A stretch of DNA of 64,000 nt, taken from Streptomyces griseus subsp. griseus. GTDB lineage: Bacteria > Actinomycetota > Actinomycetes > Streptomycetales > Streptomycetaceae. The stretch spans positions 58,658 to 122,657 of the forward strand of contig NZ_JOJE01000032.1 in NCBI RefSeq assembly GCF_000720255.1. The letters run 5' to 3'. The translations under genes and the position numbers were made by a program. Positions 16,889 through 27,385 of the stretch are shown piece after piece. Positions within the stretch are counted from its first letter, which is position 1, and every line of letters begins with the position of its first letter. Under the pieces are notes generated by a model. The model saw only the letters and a list, made by a program, of their open reading frames with translations. It was not told the DNA's origin and did no database searches.

Positions 16889-18289
16889 GTGCGCATCGCC
16901 GCCACCACCGCCACCGCCGCAGCCGTCGCCCTGACCCTCGCCGCCGGAGTCGCGCCGGACGCCAGTGCAGCCGGAGGCGCCAGTGCCTCCGGGGCCGCCA
17001 CCATCGACGGCCTGTGGCGCATGGACGGCTACGGCACCGTCCTCGACCTCCGTCGCGGCGCGTACCAGGAGTACCAGACCACCGCCGTGAGCTGCCTCAA
17101 GGGCGATTCCGCACAGCGGACCGGCCCCGGCACTTACACCGTGGACGGGGTCGTCCTGACCGTACGCCCCGGCCCGGGCCCCGACCGCGCGACTCTCGGT
17201 GCGGACGAATCCGTGAGCCACCGCGCCCTGCGGCGCATTCCCGCACTGCCCGACGCCTGCACGCGTCCGATGCCGAAGGACCCCCTGACCGCGTTCGACG
17301 CCTTCTGGCAGTCCTTCGAGGAGAACTACCCGTTCTTCGCCGCCAAGGGCGTCGACTGGCACGCCGTGCGGGACCGCTACCGGCCGCTGGTGCACACGGG
17401 CACCCCCCGGGACGAGCTCTACGACCTCTTCAACCGCATGGTGGAGCCGTTGTACGACGCCCATGTCGTCGTACAGGACGGCGACCGCTTCAAGGGGCAG
17501 GTCCGCCCCGGCACGACCGCGCCGAGCGAGGAGCTCGACACCAGGGTCAAGAACTTCGTCGTAGAGCGTGACCTGGCCGACGCCACGCACCGCCAGGACT
17601 TCGCGAGCGGCCGGATCACCTATGCCGACCTTCCCGGCGGCCGGGGCTATCTGCGTCTCTCCGCCTTCTCCGGGTACGACACCACGGACCGGTCGTACGC
17701 CGCCCAACTCGCCGAACTCGACCGCGCGCTGAACTCGGTCTTCACCTCTGCCCGCGTCCAGCGCCTGCACGGCCTGATCATCGACCTGCGCGTCAACGGC
17801 GGCGGCTCCGACGCCCTCGGCATCCACCTCGCCGGACGCCTCACCGACATGCCCTACGTCGCCTATGCCAAGCGCGCCCGCAACGACCCCGCCGACCCGA
17901 CCCGGCACACCCGCCCCGAGCCGATCCGCGTCACCCCGGCCGCCCACACCTCCCGCTACACCGGCCCTGTGGCGATCCTCACCGGCGGCTCCACGGTGAG
18001 CGCCGGCGAGACCTTCACGCAGGCCCTCATCGACCGCCCCGGCCGCACGGTACGCATCGGGCAGCCCACCCAGGGTGTCTTCTCCGACGTCATGTCCCGC
18101 GACCTCCCCAATGGCATGACCGCCTGGCTGCCCAACGAGGAGTTCCTGACCCGCACCGGTCGCACCTTCGACGGCACCGGCATCCCCCCGCACCTGACGG
18201 AACCGGTCTTCACGGAGGAGGAGTTCGCCGAACACCGCGACTCGGCGTTCGACCGCGCGGTCCGTGTGCTGAGCCGCTTGGAGGGCTGA
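16889..18289 (+). CDS. Secreted S41-family peptidase
   Basis: A 466-aa exported protease of the C-terminal-processing/tricorn-core type. A Sec signal peptide (VRIAATTATAAAVALTL, cleavage after DASA) starts at the GTG at 16889, which has AGGAGA about 10 nt upstream; the longer frame from 16814 would precede this signal and is rejected. Residues about 100-180 are the helical substrate region. The catalytic core has GRGYLRLSAFSGY, IIDLRVNGGGS and GGSTVSAGE with the nucleophile S371. No PDZ domain is evident between them. Downstream, a strong hairpin ends the transcript. It probably degrades or processes proteins outside the cell or at the membrane. Confidence 0.9.
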   Translation: MRIAATTATAAAVALTLAAGVAPDASAAGGASASGAATIDGLWRMDGYGTVLDLRRGAYQEYQTTAVSCLKGDSAQRTGPGTYTVDGVVLTVRPGPGPDRATLGADESVSHRALRRIPALPDACTRPMPKDPLTAFDAFWQSFEENYPFFAAKGVDWHAVRDRYRPLVHTGTPRDELYDLFNRMVEPLYDAHVVVQDGDRFKGQVRPGTTAPSEELDTRVKNFVVERDLADATHRQDFASGRITYADLPGGRGYLRLSAFSGYDTTDRSYAAQLAELDRALNSVFTSARVQRLHGLIIDLRVNGGGSDALGIHLAGRLTDMPYVAYAKRARNDPADPTRHTRPEPIRVTPAAHTSRYTGPVAILTGGSTVSAGETFTQALIDRPGRTVRIGQPTQGVFSDVMSRDLPNGMTAWLPNEEFLTRTGRTFDGTGIPPHLTEPVFTEEEFAEHRDSAFDRAVRVLSRLEG

Positions 18290-18292
18290 CCG

Positions 18293-18329
18293 AGGGGCCT
18301 GTCCGACGGATCTCGCCGGACAGGCCCCT
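18293..18329. terminator. Bidirectional terminator
   Basis: A perfect 13-bp stem (AGGGGCCTGTCCG / CGGACAGGCCCCT) with an 11-nt loop lies between the convergent S41 peptidase and DUF1062 genes. No long T-tract, as is usual in this genus. Confidence 0.8.
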
Positions 18330-18344
18330 GGGCTCATGGAGTGC

Positions 18345-18893
18345 TCAGCGCTTGAGCGTGAAGGTGAAGCCGTCGGACAGCTTGCCGCTCAGGCGGACTC
18401 CCGAGACGAGGTTCCCCTCCCTGATCAGTCTCTCGACCTCCGCCCGTGAAAGACCGCACCCTTCAGCGATCAGTCGTACCGGCCGGACGGGAATCCGCGC
18501 CGCGAACCGGACCGCGATGTCGATCACCTCGCGGTCCAGGTGATCCGAGCCGCCGGTGTCGAGACGCCAGGCGCCCGCCCAGTCGAGGGCGATGCGATTA
18601 CGGCGCCGAACGACCGGGTCCTGGAGCAGCTCAGCTGCCAGACCGAGGTCGTTGTCGTGCAGCCGGTCCAGCAGCTCGGGTCGTACGCAGCGCACGTTCA
18701 TTCGCTCGAAGACCGTGAGCTTCGCGGTTTCCCCGCACCCGGTGCAGAGCACGAGGAGCCAGGCGTCGATGAGCTTGTGGTTCGCGTTGACGCGGAATTT
18801 TCCGTTGGCCCGGAAACGCTCGGACGCGCACGTGTGGCAACGGCGGAGGACAAGCGGAAGGCAGGTGGGCATGACAACCCAGGTGTTGAGCAC
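18345..18893 (-). CDS. DUF1062 family protein
   Basis: A 182-aa cytoplasmic protein with an N-terminal zinc-ribbon-like pattern (CHTC and, further on, CTGC, about residues 19-55) around FRANGKFRVNANHKLIDAW, the hallmark of DUF1062. Its C-terminal region (about 135-175, GLSRAEVERLIREGNLVSG) resembles an S4 RNA-binding motif. It starts at a GTG at 18893. It stands alone, convergent with the S41 peptidase and divergent from the next gene. A nucleic-acid-related role is plausible from the zinc and S4-like parts but is not established. Confidence 0.85.
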   Translation of the reverse strand: MLNTWVVMPTCLPLVLRRCHTCASERFRANGKFRVNANHKLIDAWLLVLCTGCGETAKLTVFERMNVRCVRPELLDRLHDNDLGLAAELLQDPVVRRRNRIALDWAGAWRLDTGGSDHLDREVIDIAVRFAARIPVRPVRLIAEGCGLSRAEVERLIREGNLVSGVRLSGKLSDGFTFTLKR

Positions 18894-19093
18894 AGAAGTA
18901 CACCGGTTTCAGTGTGAGAAGACCGCAGCAGAAAGGAGCGCGGCGCACATGCGCGACGCGCGACAGATCAGCGTTCGAGGGGTCTCACACGGTGTACAAC
19001 GGCACGTCCTTGCCTGGGCGACTGAGGTCGGCAGCACGGTAGTGACGCGCAGTGGCGCTGATCAACTGTTTTTCGGCCCCGTACTCTCACGCC

Positions 19094-20080
19094 ATGACCC
19101 GCACCACGCCACCGCGCCCCGTCGACATCGCGGCCCACTTCCCCGAGCTGGCACCACTCGCCCGGACCACCGTTCGTCTGCACCCCCGGGCCGGGAACCC
19201 CACGGCCGCGGACAGTTCCATCGGCGGTCCGCTGCTGTGGCCGGCGGACGAGCCGTGGCCGACCTGCCCGGAGCACGACGGGCCGTGGTACGTCGGGTAC
19301 GCACCGGACGACGTCCATGTGAGCCGCCGCGTCCTGGCGGCTGCCTGGGCCCGGCCCCGTGCGCAGGGCGAGGACCTGCTGACCCCCGAGGAGCGGGCCG
19401 TGGTCGACCGCGCGAGTGAACGGCGAATACCCCAGGACGGCCCGGTCCCCATGATCCCGGTGGCCCAGCTCTACGCGTCCGACGTCCCGGACCTCCCCCG
19501 CCCGGCCGGCACGGACCTTCTCCAACTGCTGTGGTGCGCGTACGACCACGAAGAGGACTACCTGCCCCGCACGGAGCTCCGCTGGCGCACGTCCACCGAC
19601 GTCACCGCCCCCCTTCTCACCCCGCCCCGCCCGGCCGTCATCGGCGACGACTGCTACCTGCCCGAGCCGTGCGTCCTGCACCCGGAGCCGGTCACGGAGT
19701 ACCCGGCCCCGCACGAACTCCCGCGCGAGCTGGTCGAGCGGATCCACGAGGAGTTGGCGGACGCGGTGGAGTACCAGTACGACCTCGGCGTCGCCCCCGG
19801 CTGCAAGGTCGGCGGCTACGGCCCGTGGAGCTTCTCCGACCCGTTCCCCATGTCCTGCGCCGAGTGCGGCTCAGCCGTACGCCCGCTCCTCACCCTCGAC
19901 GGCTGCGAATGGGACGGCGGCAGCGGCAGCTGGCGCCCCCTTGAGGACGCCGACTACACCGGCTACCACTCCGACGGCCCCGCCTGCGCGACCAAGCTCA
20001 ACATCGGCCGGAGCTATGCCATGCAGCTCTACGTCTGCACGACGTCAGTCACCCACCCGCACATCCAGAACATGCAGTGA
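19094..20080 (+). CDS. DUF1963-like (YwqG-type) protein
   Basis: A soluble protein of 328 aa. The N-terminal part with SSIGGPLLWPADEPWPTC (about 40-57) and the C-terminal cysteines in CAECGSAVRPLLTLDG resemble DUF1963/YwqG-like proteins. The ATG at 19094 is chosen because the similarity begins there (MTRTTPPRP); an upstream ATG at 19052 adds a sequence unlike the family. The last 36 bp overlap the end of the convergent DUF397 gene. The role of this family is unknown. Confidence 0.75.
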   Translation: MTRTTPPRPVDIAAHFPELAPLARTTVRLHPRAGNPTAADSSIGGPLLWPADEPWPTCPEHDGPWYVGYAPDDVHVSRRVLAAAWARPRAQGEDLLTPEERAVVDRASERRIPQDGPVPMIPVAQLYASDVPDLPRPAGTDLLQLLWCAYDHEEDYLPRTELRWRTSTDVTAPLLTPPRPAVIGDDCYLPEPCVLHPEPVTEYPAPHELPRELVERIHEELADAVEYQYDLGVAPGCKVGGYGPWSFSDPFPMSCAECGSAVRPLLTLDGCEWDGGSGSWRPLEDADYTGYHSDGPACATKLNIGRSYAMQLYVCTTSVTHPHIQNMQ

Positions 20081-20272
20081 GGACACGAAGCCGGCCCAGC
20101 TGGAGGGGGCAAGGGCCAGTCGGGGGCCGGTGAGGTGCTTGGAGTCTCGGACGTGGATGGTGGTGGGGGTAGTGGCGACTTCTACGCAGGAGTCGCCGTC
20201 GGGGCCGTCGCTGTAACTGCTCTTGAACCACGCCAGCGCGGATGCGTCTCCGGCGGGGGCATTGCGGATCAT
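20045..20272 (-). CDS. DUF397 domain protein (whiJ-type partner)
   Basis: A 75-aa protein with the DUF397 core: WFKSSYSDGPDGDSCVEVA, then IHVRDSK, and WAGFV near the end. Its ATG overlaps the stop of the upstream XRE gene by 4 nt, so the two are coupled. In streptomycetes DUF397 proteins pair with XRE/DUF5753 regulators (whiJ-like loci) and probably modulate them in development or antibiotic production; the target is not visible here. Its 3' end overlaps the convergent DUF1963-like gene. Confidence 0.92.
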   Translation of the reverse strand: MIRNAPAGDASALAWFKSSYSDGPDGDSCVEVATTPTTIHVRDSKHLTGPRLALAPSSWAGFVSSLHVLDVRVGD

Positions 20273-21147
20273 GTTTCTCCCAGCAGTTGCTCGATGAAGG
20301 CCAGCGACTCCCGAGGCGTGAGAGCCTGCGCCCGGATGGTGCCATACCGCAGCTCAAGGATCCGCAGCTGCTTCGGATCGGAGATCGGTCGGCCGTTGTA
20401 GGCACCGTCGGAACGGCCCACGGCCGTGCCGTCCGGAAACTTCAGCACCTCGATCCTCCCGCTCAGCCCGGGGTGAGCCTCAGCGTTCGTCGGCATCACC
20501 TGAAGCGTGACGTTGCGCAACTGCGCTACTTCCAGCAGATGTTCGAGCTGCTGACGCCAGACCATTGTGCCTCCGACCGGCCGACGCAGCGTCGCCTCTT
20601 CCTGGACGAAGCTGAGCGCTGGCGCAGGTGACCTTTCGAAGATCGACTTGCGGGCGATACGGGCTGCCACGCGCCGCTCCGACTCCTCTGGCGAATACGC
20701 GGGCTGCCATGCGTCGAACAGCGCCCGCGCGTGCTCCGGCGTCTGCAACAAGCCGTGCAGACTGAGCCCGACGTACACCCCGAGCTCAACCGCATTCGCC
20801 TCCAGCTTGGCGATCTCCCGCACCTGCTTCGGATACCGAACCTTCTTCACGTCCTCCTTCATGGCGGAAAGCAAGCCCCCCGCCCCCAACACCTCGTCCG
20901 CCCTGTCCAGGTACTCGGGCCGGGGAATCCGCTTCCCACCCTCGATCTTGTAGACCATGTCCTCGCCGTACCCGACCGCCTCCCCGAACTCGGCGGCCCG
21001 CATCCCGACCGCCTCGCGGCGCAGCTTCAGCTGACGCCCGACCGTGGCCACGACCGCCACTCCCCACTCGTCGTCAGGATCCACCTCCCAACCCGGTTCG
21101 TCCGCCTCACTCTTGAGCCGCGTCGCCTCACCGTCGACCTGAAGCAC
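20269..21147 (-). CDS. XRE-family regulator with DUF5753 (whiJ-type)
   Basis: A 292-aa regulator. An HTH at about residues 35-90 (LKLRREAVGMRAAEFGEAVG, then EGGKRIPRP) is followed by the DUF5753 domain (about 115-290, with LLQTPEHARAL and a C-terminal RESLAFIEQLLGE). The GTG at 21147 is chosen for the excellent GGAGGGG ribosome site just upstream; the longer frame to 21222 would run over the predicted promoter. Partners are the DUF397 gene downstream and the divergent HATPase gene. Likely a repressor of developmental or secondary-metabolic genes, released by its partner. Confidence 0.92.
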   Translation of the reverse strand: MLQVDGEATRLKSEADEPGWEVDPDDEWGVAVVATVGRQLKLRREAVGMRAAEFGEAVGYGEDMVYKIEGGKRIPRPEYLDRADEVLGAGGLLSAMKEDVKKVRYPKQVREIAKLEANAVELGVYVGLSLHGLLQTPEHARALFDAWQPAYSPEESERRVAARIARKSIFERSPAPALSFVQEEATLRRPVGGTMVWRQQLEHLLEVAQLRNVTLQVMPTNAEAHPGLSGRIEVLKFPDGTAVGRSDGAYNGRPISDPKQLRILELRYGTIRAQALTPRESLAFIEQLLGET

Positions 21148-21199
21148 TGCTCCCCCCTCCTGACAGGCCCGGACACCAGTGGACAGCACCGGGACAGTA

Positions 21200-21228
21200 A
21201 CCGTACGTATCGACCTAGTCACTGTTCA
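21200..21228 (-). promoter_or_regulatory. Predicted promoter of the XRE-DUF397 pair
   Basis: On the minus strand TGAACA, a 17-bp spacer and TACGGT fit a housekeeping (HrdB) type -35/-10 pair, about 50 bp upstream of the GTG start. Not tested. Confidence 0.55.
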
Positions 21229-21258
21229 CGGTAGCTATGCGACGCCACGCTGAGTGAC

Positions 21259-21735
21259 GTGAAGCAGCAAATCCACCCTCCCCACACCCCCATCCGCAAC
21301 TTCGGCGTCCAGCTGTCGCCGACCCCGCGCGGAGCCCGCCTCGCCCGCCTGCTCGTCACGGAGCAACTCCGTTCGTGGGGTCTGCCATCGGACCCGGCGG
21401 CACACGTCGTTGCAGAGCTCGCGGCGAACGCGGTGACCCACGGCCGCGTACCGGGACGCGACTTCCGGCTCCTGGTCTACGTCGTCGGCGACACCCTCCG
21501 CATCGAGGTCACGGACACCCGAGGTGACCGCCGACCGCAGCCGCGACGACTCCCGTCCGCCGACGCTGAAACCGGCCGAGGACTGGTCCTGGTGGAGGCG
21601 CTGGCGGATCGCTGGGGGGTGCTGGAGGGCCCTTCGCCCCGCAAGACGGTGTGGGCCGAACTCGACCTGCGACCGAAGCCCGAAAACTCACGCTTCGGTG
21701 CGACGGGCTGCCTCCCTCAAGGACCACAAGGTTGA
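21259..21735 (+). CDS. HATPase_c (anti-sigma-like) ATP-binding protein
   Basis: A 158-aa GHKL-type protein of the RsbW/SpoIIAB-like class. The N box is VAELAANAVTHG, and DTRGD and TGRGLVLVEALADRWGV follow as the G boxes. It starts with GTG at 21259 and is divergent from the XRE/DUF397 pair, the standard third member of whiJ-type loci. No sigma factor gene adjoins it. It may bind or phosphorylate a partner; no kinase activity can be told from sequence. Confidence 0.9.
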   Translation: MKQQIHPPHTPIRNFGVQLSPTPRGARLARLLVTEQLRSWGLPSDPAAHVVAELAANAVTHGRVPGRDFRLLVYVVGDTLRIEVTDTRGDRRPQPRRLPSADAETGRGLVLVEALADRWGVLEGPSPRKTVWAELDLRPKPENSRFGATGCLPQGPQG

Positions 21736-21933
21736 AAGAACCCGCACCAAGCCCCACCCCTCCTCCCGCCGGCGGCTCCGCTCACCCGCCCGGGTGAACA
21801 TCGGCAACTGAGCTGGATTTCGGACCGGTTGCCTGCCCTACGCTCAGCGCAACAACCGCAGACATTCGACGGCCCTCGCCGGGACTGCCATCCCAGTGCG
21901 AGGGCCTGACCACCGAGGAAGTCGACTCTTCCT

Positions 21934-22356
21934 GATGGATACGCAAAACCCTAGCGCGCCCTCGCGCACCCAGTCCCGGCATGCCGCCAAGAACCACCCG
22001 AGCCATCACGCTCGCCCCGGCGGCCTGATCCACGACCACACCCGCCACAGCACCCGCTTCACGGTGATCGGCAATCACCTCGCCCAGCACCAGGAGCTGT
22101 CGCTGCTGGCCATCGGCCTGGCCGTGCACATCCAGCCGCTCCCCAGCGGCGCCCGCGTGGACATCAAGAGCCTCGCCGCCCGCTTCCCGGAAGGCACGAC
22201 CCGTATCGCGGCGGCCCTGCGCGAGCTGGAGGCGCACGGCACCTGGCCCCCGGCGTCGCCGCCTGGCTGGAACACGAGGATCCAGCCACCGCGCAGGAAG
22301 CCCTGCGGGAATTGAGCGCTGTCCTGCACGCAGCAGTGCAGGCAGTGCGCGAGTGA
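21934..22356 (+). pseudogene. Decayed helix-turn-helix protein gene (deletion + frameshift)
   Basis: The first frame from ATG 21934 encodes a typical streptomycete HTH protein start: TRFTVIGNHLAQHQELS, then LAARFPEGTTRIAAALRELE. After EAHGT it runs on as Pro/Arg-rich nonsense to 22315. From about 22240 the +1 frame encodes LAPGVAAWLEHEDPATAQ and continues to a TGA at 22354-22356, the expected C-terminal end of the same family. The middle (roughly 60-100 residues by family size, from memory) is missing. A deletion with a frameshift is the simplest reading. The neighbouring whiJ-type trio is the usual context for such genes. Confidence 0.75.
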
Positions 22357-22454
22357 GCCGGTCAGGGCAGCCGAGCCGCCCACCTTCCCGGGGGCCGCCT
22401 AGCATGAAGGTGACGACCCTTGCCCCCGGGCACAGACGACGAGGAGCGAGCGCC

Positions 22455-23042
22455 ATGACCATCGCCCCGGACGACGCGCAGCACGGCGCCTCCCACGTCT
22501 ACCAGGCCATGCGGGACTTCGTTCAGTCGATGGACGACACCCTCCCCGGCAAGTTCGAGATCACCAAGGAAGGGATCGTCCACGACATGATGTCGCCAGG
22601 AGGACCGCATGAGGTCACGGCAGCCCACATCAGCCGCAGGCTGGAGAAGGTCATGCCGGACGAGCTGCTGGCCCACAACGGCACCCCCGACGTGGAGGAC
22701 AAGCCCGAGGGCATCATGCGCCACCCTGACGTAATGGTGATCGCTTGGGACGATCTCAGCGCCGAAGGCTCCATCGACCCGCGCACCCTGATCGCCGCCA
22801 TCGAGGTCGTCTCCCGCTCCAACCCCGACAACGACTGGGTCGGAAAGTCGCGTGATTACCCTCTGATCGGCATCCCCGTCTACGCCATCTTCGACCCCCG
22901 CACCGGCACGGGCGCCGTCCTCACGGACATCCACCCCACCCCCGACGGCCCCCGCTACGCCACCCGCAAGGACTTCGTCTACGGCGAGGACGTCACCATC
23001 GCCGACTGGACGATCTCCACCCACGGCCTGCCGCGCTACTAA
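22455..23042 (+). CDS. Uma2-family (DUF820) endonuclease-like protein
   Basis: A 195-aa protein of the Uma2/DUF820 group, a PD-(D/E)XK-like fold common in streptomycetes: FEITKEGIVHDMMSPGGPH near the front, HPDVMVIAW (D), IEVVSRSN and the conserved Lys in DWVGKSRDYPLIGIPVYAIFD. The ATG at 22455 has GAGGAG 8 nt upstream. It follows the decayed HTH gene and precedes a MITE-like element. Function unknown; the nuclease label follows the fold, no activity is implied. Confidence 0.85.
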   Translation: MTIAPDDAQHGASHVYQAMRDFVQSMDDTLPGKFEITKEGIVHDMMSPGGPHEVTAAHISRRLEKVMPDELLAHNGTPDVEDKPEGIMRHPDVMVIAWDDLSAEGSIDPRTLIAAIEVVSRSNPDNDWVGKSRDYPLIGIPVYAIFDPRTGTGAVLTDIHPTPDGPRYATRKDFVYGEDVTIADWTISTHGLPRY

Positions 23043-23069
23043 CCCGCGAAGTACGGAACTAGTGCTGAA

Positions 23070-23297
23070 CTAGTGCCGCGGCAGGCAACGTTTGCCCGTT
23101 GAGCGGCGGCGTCCGGTGCGTGCTCTGGGGGTCCCCCCGGCCGAAGGCTGGGGGGAGTGCCGGCCGGAAGCCCTCGTACTGGATGTACTTGGGCTTTCGG
23201 CCGGTGCGGCGAGTGGGGGCACCTCCCACGCCCTTGAGGCAGTGGGGGAGCGTGCCGAGCGTCGCGACGGGGCGAACGTTGCCTGTCGCGGCACTAG
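23070..23297. mobile_element. MITE-like element with 28-bp terminal inverted repeats
   Basis: The ends CTAGTGCCGCGGCAGGCAAC (23070 onward) and the reverse complement of the right end (up to 23297, CTAGTGCCGCGACAGGCAAC) match at about 26 of 28 positions. The 228-bp body has internal hairpins (for example GGGGGTCCCCCC near 23128 and a CCGGCCGG-type dyad) and no transposase-sized gene. It sits between the Uma2-like gene and the tuf terminator. A second ACTAGTGC occurs just outside the left end. A non-autonomous transposon mobilised by an IS elsewhere is the best explanation. Confidence 0.75.
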
Positions 23298-23320
23298 CGT
23301 CTGCAATTCGTGACACGCGA

Positions 23321-23356
23321 AAGGGGCCCCTACGACCGAAGTCGTACGGGCCCCTT
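23321..23356 (-). terminator. tuf terminator
   Basis: A 16-bp stem with one mismatch and a four-base loop (AAGGGGCCCCTACGAC - CGAA - GTCGTACGGGCCCCTT), 42 bp downstream of the tuf stop on the minus strand. On the transcript the loop reads UUCG, an extra-stable tetraloop. Confidence 0.85.
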
Positions 23357-23397
23357 CAGGAGCTCAGCTCAGGCTGTGCTACCAGTCAGGCTCAAGA

Positions 23398-24591
<1,194 letters not shown>

Positions 24592-24746
24592 TGGGGTCCT
24601 CCTGTGGAGTGGTTCTGTACGCCTTACTTGGACGGCGCCAGGTGATCTTTGCTGTTAAAGCCCGGGCCCGGGGGCATTCTCCACAAATGCGGGTGAATAC
24701 CCCTGGAGGCTCCGGAGTCAAGCCTACGGCGTGTAAACGGAGAGTG

Positions 24747-26873
24747 TTACTCGCCCTTGGCCTTCGCGATGATCTCCTCGGCGACGTTCCGCGGAACCTC
24801 GGCGTAGGAGTCGAACTGCATCGAGTAGCTTGCGCGACCCGACGTCTTGCTGCGGAGGTCGCCGACGTAGCCGAACATCTCCGACAGGGGCACGAGACCC
24901 TTGACGACGCGGGCACCGGCCCGCTCCTCCATGGCCTGGATCTGACCACGGCGGGAGTTGATGTCGCCGATGACCTCACCCATGTAGTCCTCGGGCGTGG
25001 TGACCTCGACGGCCATCATCGGCTCGAGCAGCACGGGGCTGGCCTTGCGCGCGGCCTCCTTGAAGGCCTGCGAACCGGCGATCTTGAAGGCGAGCTCGGA
25101 GGAGTCGACCTCGTGGTAGCCACCGTCGATGAGCGTGACGCGGACGCCCGTCATCTCGTAGCCGGCCAGGATGCCGAACTGCATGGCCTCCTGCGCACCG
25201 GCGTCCACCGAAGGGATGTACTCCTTCGGGATACGGCCACCGGTGACCTTGTTCACGAACTCGTACGACGCGTCGCCGCCCTCGATCGGCTCGATCGCGA
25301 TCTGCACCTTGGCGAACTGGCCGGTACCACCAGTCTGCTTCTTGTGCGTGTAGTCGACGCGCTCGACGGCCTTGCGGATCGTCTCGCGGTAGGCGACCTG
25401 CGGCTTGCCGACGTTGGCCTCGACCCTGAACTCACGGCGCATACGGTCGACCAGCACCTCGAGGTGCAGCTCGCCCATACCACCGATGATGGTCTGGCCG
25501 GTCTCCTCGTCCGAGTGGACCTGGAAGGACGGGTCCTCCTCGGCCAGGCGCTGGATGGCGACACCCAGCTTCTCCTGGTCGCCCTTGGACTTGGGCTCGA
25601 TGGCGACCTGGATGACCGGCGCCGGGAAGTCCATGGACTCCAGGATCACCGGGTTCTTGTCGTCGGACAGCGTCTCACCGGTGGTGGTCTGCTTCAGGCC
25701 CATGACGGCGACGATGTCACCGGCGCCCACCGACTCGATCTCCTCACGCTTGTTCGCGTGCATGCGGTAGATCTTGCCGATGCGCTCCTTCTTGCCCTTG
25801 ACGGAGTTCAGCACGGCGGTGCCGGACTCCAGGCGGCCCGAGTAGACCCGGACGAAGGTGAGCTTGCCGAGGTGCGGGTCGCTCATGATCTTGAACGCGA
25901 GGGCGGACAGCGGCTCGTCCTCGGACGGCTTGCGCCTGACCACGACCTCGGGGTCCTTCACGTCGTGGCCCTCGATGGCCTCGACGTCGAGCGGGGTCGG
26001 GAGGTAGCGCACGACCGCGTCGAGCAGGGGCTGGACGCCCTTGTTCTTGAACGCGGTGCCACAGAACACCGGGGTGACCGTGGTGTCGCTGGACTTGCCG
26101 GACGCGATGGTGATGCGACGGATCGCGGCGTACAGCTGCTCCTCGGTGGGCTCCTCGCCCTCCAGGAACAGCTCCATGATCTCTTCGTCGTTCTCCGCGA
26201 CGGCCTCGACGAGCTTGTTGTGCCACTCCTCGGCGGCCTCGGTGTGCGTGGCCGGGATGTCGACGACGTCGTACATCTCGCCCTTCGCGGCCTCGGCGGA
26301 CCACACGAGCGCCTTCATGCGGACCAGGTCCACGACGCCCTTGAAGTCGGCCTCGGCACCGATCGGCAGCTGCATGACGAGCGGCTGGGCGCCCAGGCGG
26401 TCCGAGATCATGTCCACGCAGCGGTGGAACTCGGCGCCGGTACGGTCCAGCTTGTTGACGAAGCAGATGCGGGGCACGCCGTAACGGTCGGCCTGACGCC
26501 ACACCGTCTCGGACTGCGGCTCGACACCGGCGACACCGTCGAACACCGTCACAGCACCGTCGAGCACACGCAGGGAACGCTCCACCTCGACGGTGAAGTC
26601 GACGTGACCCGGGGTGTCGATGATGTTGATGGTGTAGTCGTTGTCCTCGAGCGGCCAGTGACAGGTGGTCGCAGCAGACGTGATCGTGATGCCACGCTCC
26701 TGCTCCTGCTCCATCCAGTCCATCGTGGCGGCGCCGTCGTGGACCTCACCGATCTTGTACGAAACGCCGGTGTAGAACAGGATCCGCTCGGTGGTGGTCG
26801 TCTTGCCCGCGTCGATGTGGGCCATGATCCCGATGTTGCGGACCTTGGCCAGGTCAAGTGAAGTGGTAGCCAT
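24747..26873 (-). CDS. fusA: Translation elongation factor G
   Basis: A 708-aa translocase GTPase. The P-loop is [12 protein letters not shown]3 DTPGHVDF and G4 NKLDRTGA; domains II-V are complete, with the EF-G C-terminal signature [18 protein letters not shown]. Length is normal. The ATG start is 39 bp after rpsG, with the upstream genes clearly in the same transcript. Confidence 0.98.
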   Translation of the reverse strand: MATTSLDLAKVRNIGIMAHIDAGKTTTTERILFYTGVSYKIGEVHDGAATMDWMEQEQERGITITSAATTCHWPLEDNDYTINIIDTPGHVDFTVEVERSLRVLDGAVTVFDGVAGVEPQSETVWRQADRYGVPRICFVNKLDRTGAEFHRCVDMISDRLGAQPLVMQLPIGAEADFKGVVDLVRMKALVWSAEAAKGEMYDVVDIPATHTEAAEEWHNKLVEAVAENDEEIMELFLEGEEPTEEQLYAAIRRITIASGKSSDTTVTPVFCGTAFKNKGVQPLLDAVVRYLPTPLDVEAIEGHDVKDPEVVVRRKPSEDEPLSALAFKIMSDPHLGKLTFVRVYSGRLESGTAVLNSVKGKKERIGKIYRMHANKREEIESVGAGDIVAVMGLKQTTTGETLSDDKNPVILESMDFPAPVIQVAIEPKSKGDQEKLGVAIQRLAEEDPSFQVHSDEETGQTIIGGMGELHLEVLVDRMRREFRVEANVGKPQVAYRETIRKAVERVDYTHKKQTGGTGQFAKVQIAIEPIEGGDASYEFVNKVTGGRIPKEYIPSVDAGAQEAMQFGILAGYEMTGVRVTLIDGGYHEVDSSELAFKIAGSQAFKEAARKASPVLLEPMMAVEVTTPEDYMGEVIGDINSRRGQIQAMEERAGARVVKGLVPLSEMFGYVGDLRSKTSGRASYSMQFDSYAEVPRNVAEEIIAKAKGE

Positions 26874-26912
26874 AAGGCTTCAGTCTTCTCTCGGTCTCGA
26901 TGTGGGTAGCGA

Positions 26913-27383
26913 CTACCAGCGGTAGTGCGCGAAGGCCTTGTTGGACTCGGCCATCTTGTGCGTGTCCTCGCGCTTCTTCACAGCGGCACCAAGGCCGTTG
27001 GAGGCGTCGAGAAGCTCGTTGAGCAGACGCTCGGTCATGGTCTTCTCGCGACGGGCGCGGGAGTAACCGACGAGCCAGCGCAGCGCGAGCGTGTTGGCGC
27101 GACCGGGCTTGACCTCGATCGGAACCTGGTACGTCGCACCACCGACACGGCGGGACTTGACCTCGAGGGTCGGCTTGATGTTCTCCAGCGCGCGCTTCAG
27201 CGTGATGACCGGGTCGTTGCTGGTCTTCTCGCGCAGGCCCTCCATGGCGCCGTACACGATGCGCTCGGCGGTGGAGCGCTTGCCGTTCAGCAGCACCTTG
27301 TTGATCAGGGAGGTCACCAGAGGAGAACCGTAGACCGGGTCGATGATGACCGGGCGCTTCGGGGCGGGGCCCTTACGAGGCAT
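26913..27383 (-). CDS. rpsG: 30S ribosomal protein S7
   Basis: A 156-aa primary 16S rRNA-binding protein of the small subunit head. It begins [11 protein letters not shown] and has the usual S7 blocks ([37 protein letters not shown]). The ATG is two bases after the rpsL stop, so the genes are translationally coupled. Confidence 0.98.
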   Translation of the reverse strand: MPRKGPAPKRPVIIDPVYGSPLVTSLINKVLLNGKRSTAERIVYGAMEGLREKTSNDPVITLKRALENIKPTLEVKSRRVGGATYQVPIEVKPGRANTLALRWLVGYSRARREKTMTERLLNELLDASNGLGAAVKKREDTHKMAESNKAFAHYRW

Positions 27384-27385
27384 TT

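Noticed and set aside
16889..18289. Beta-lactamase or serine hydrolase reading of the secreted protein
   Set aside because: The order of motifs (IIDLRVNGGGS, then STVSAGE) fits the S41 peptidase family instead.
23092..23313. Small frames inside the inverted-repeat element
   Set aside because: The element is explained by its terminal repeats and hairpins; the frames lack ribosome sites and cross the repeat ends.
24609..26861. Plus-strand open frame of 750 codons opposite fusA
   Set aside because: Antisense shadow of EF-G; low-complexity Leu/Asp/Gly product.
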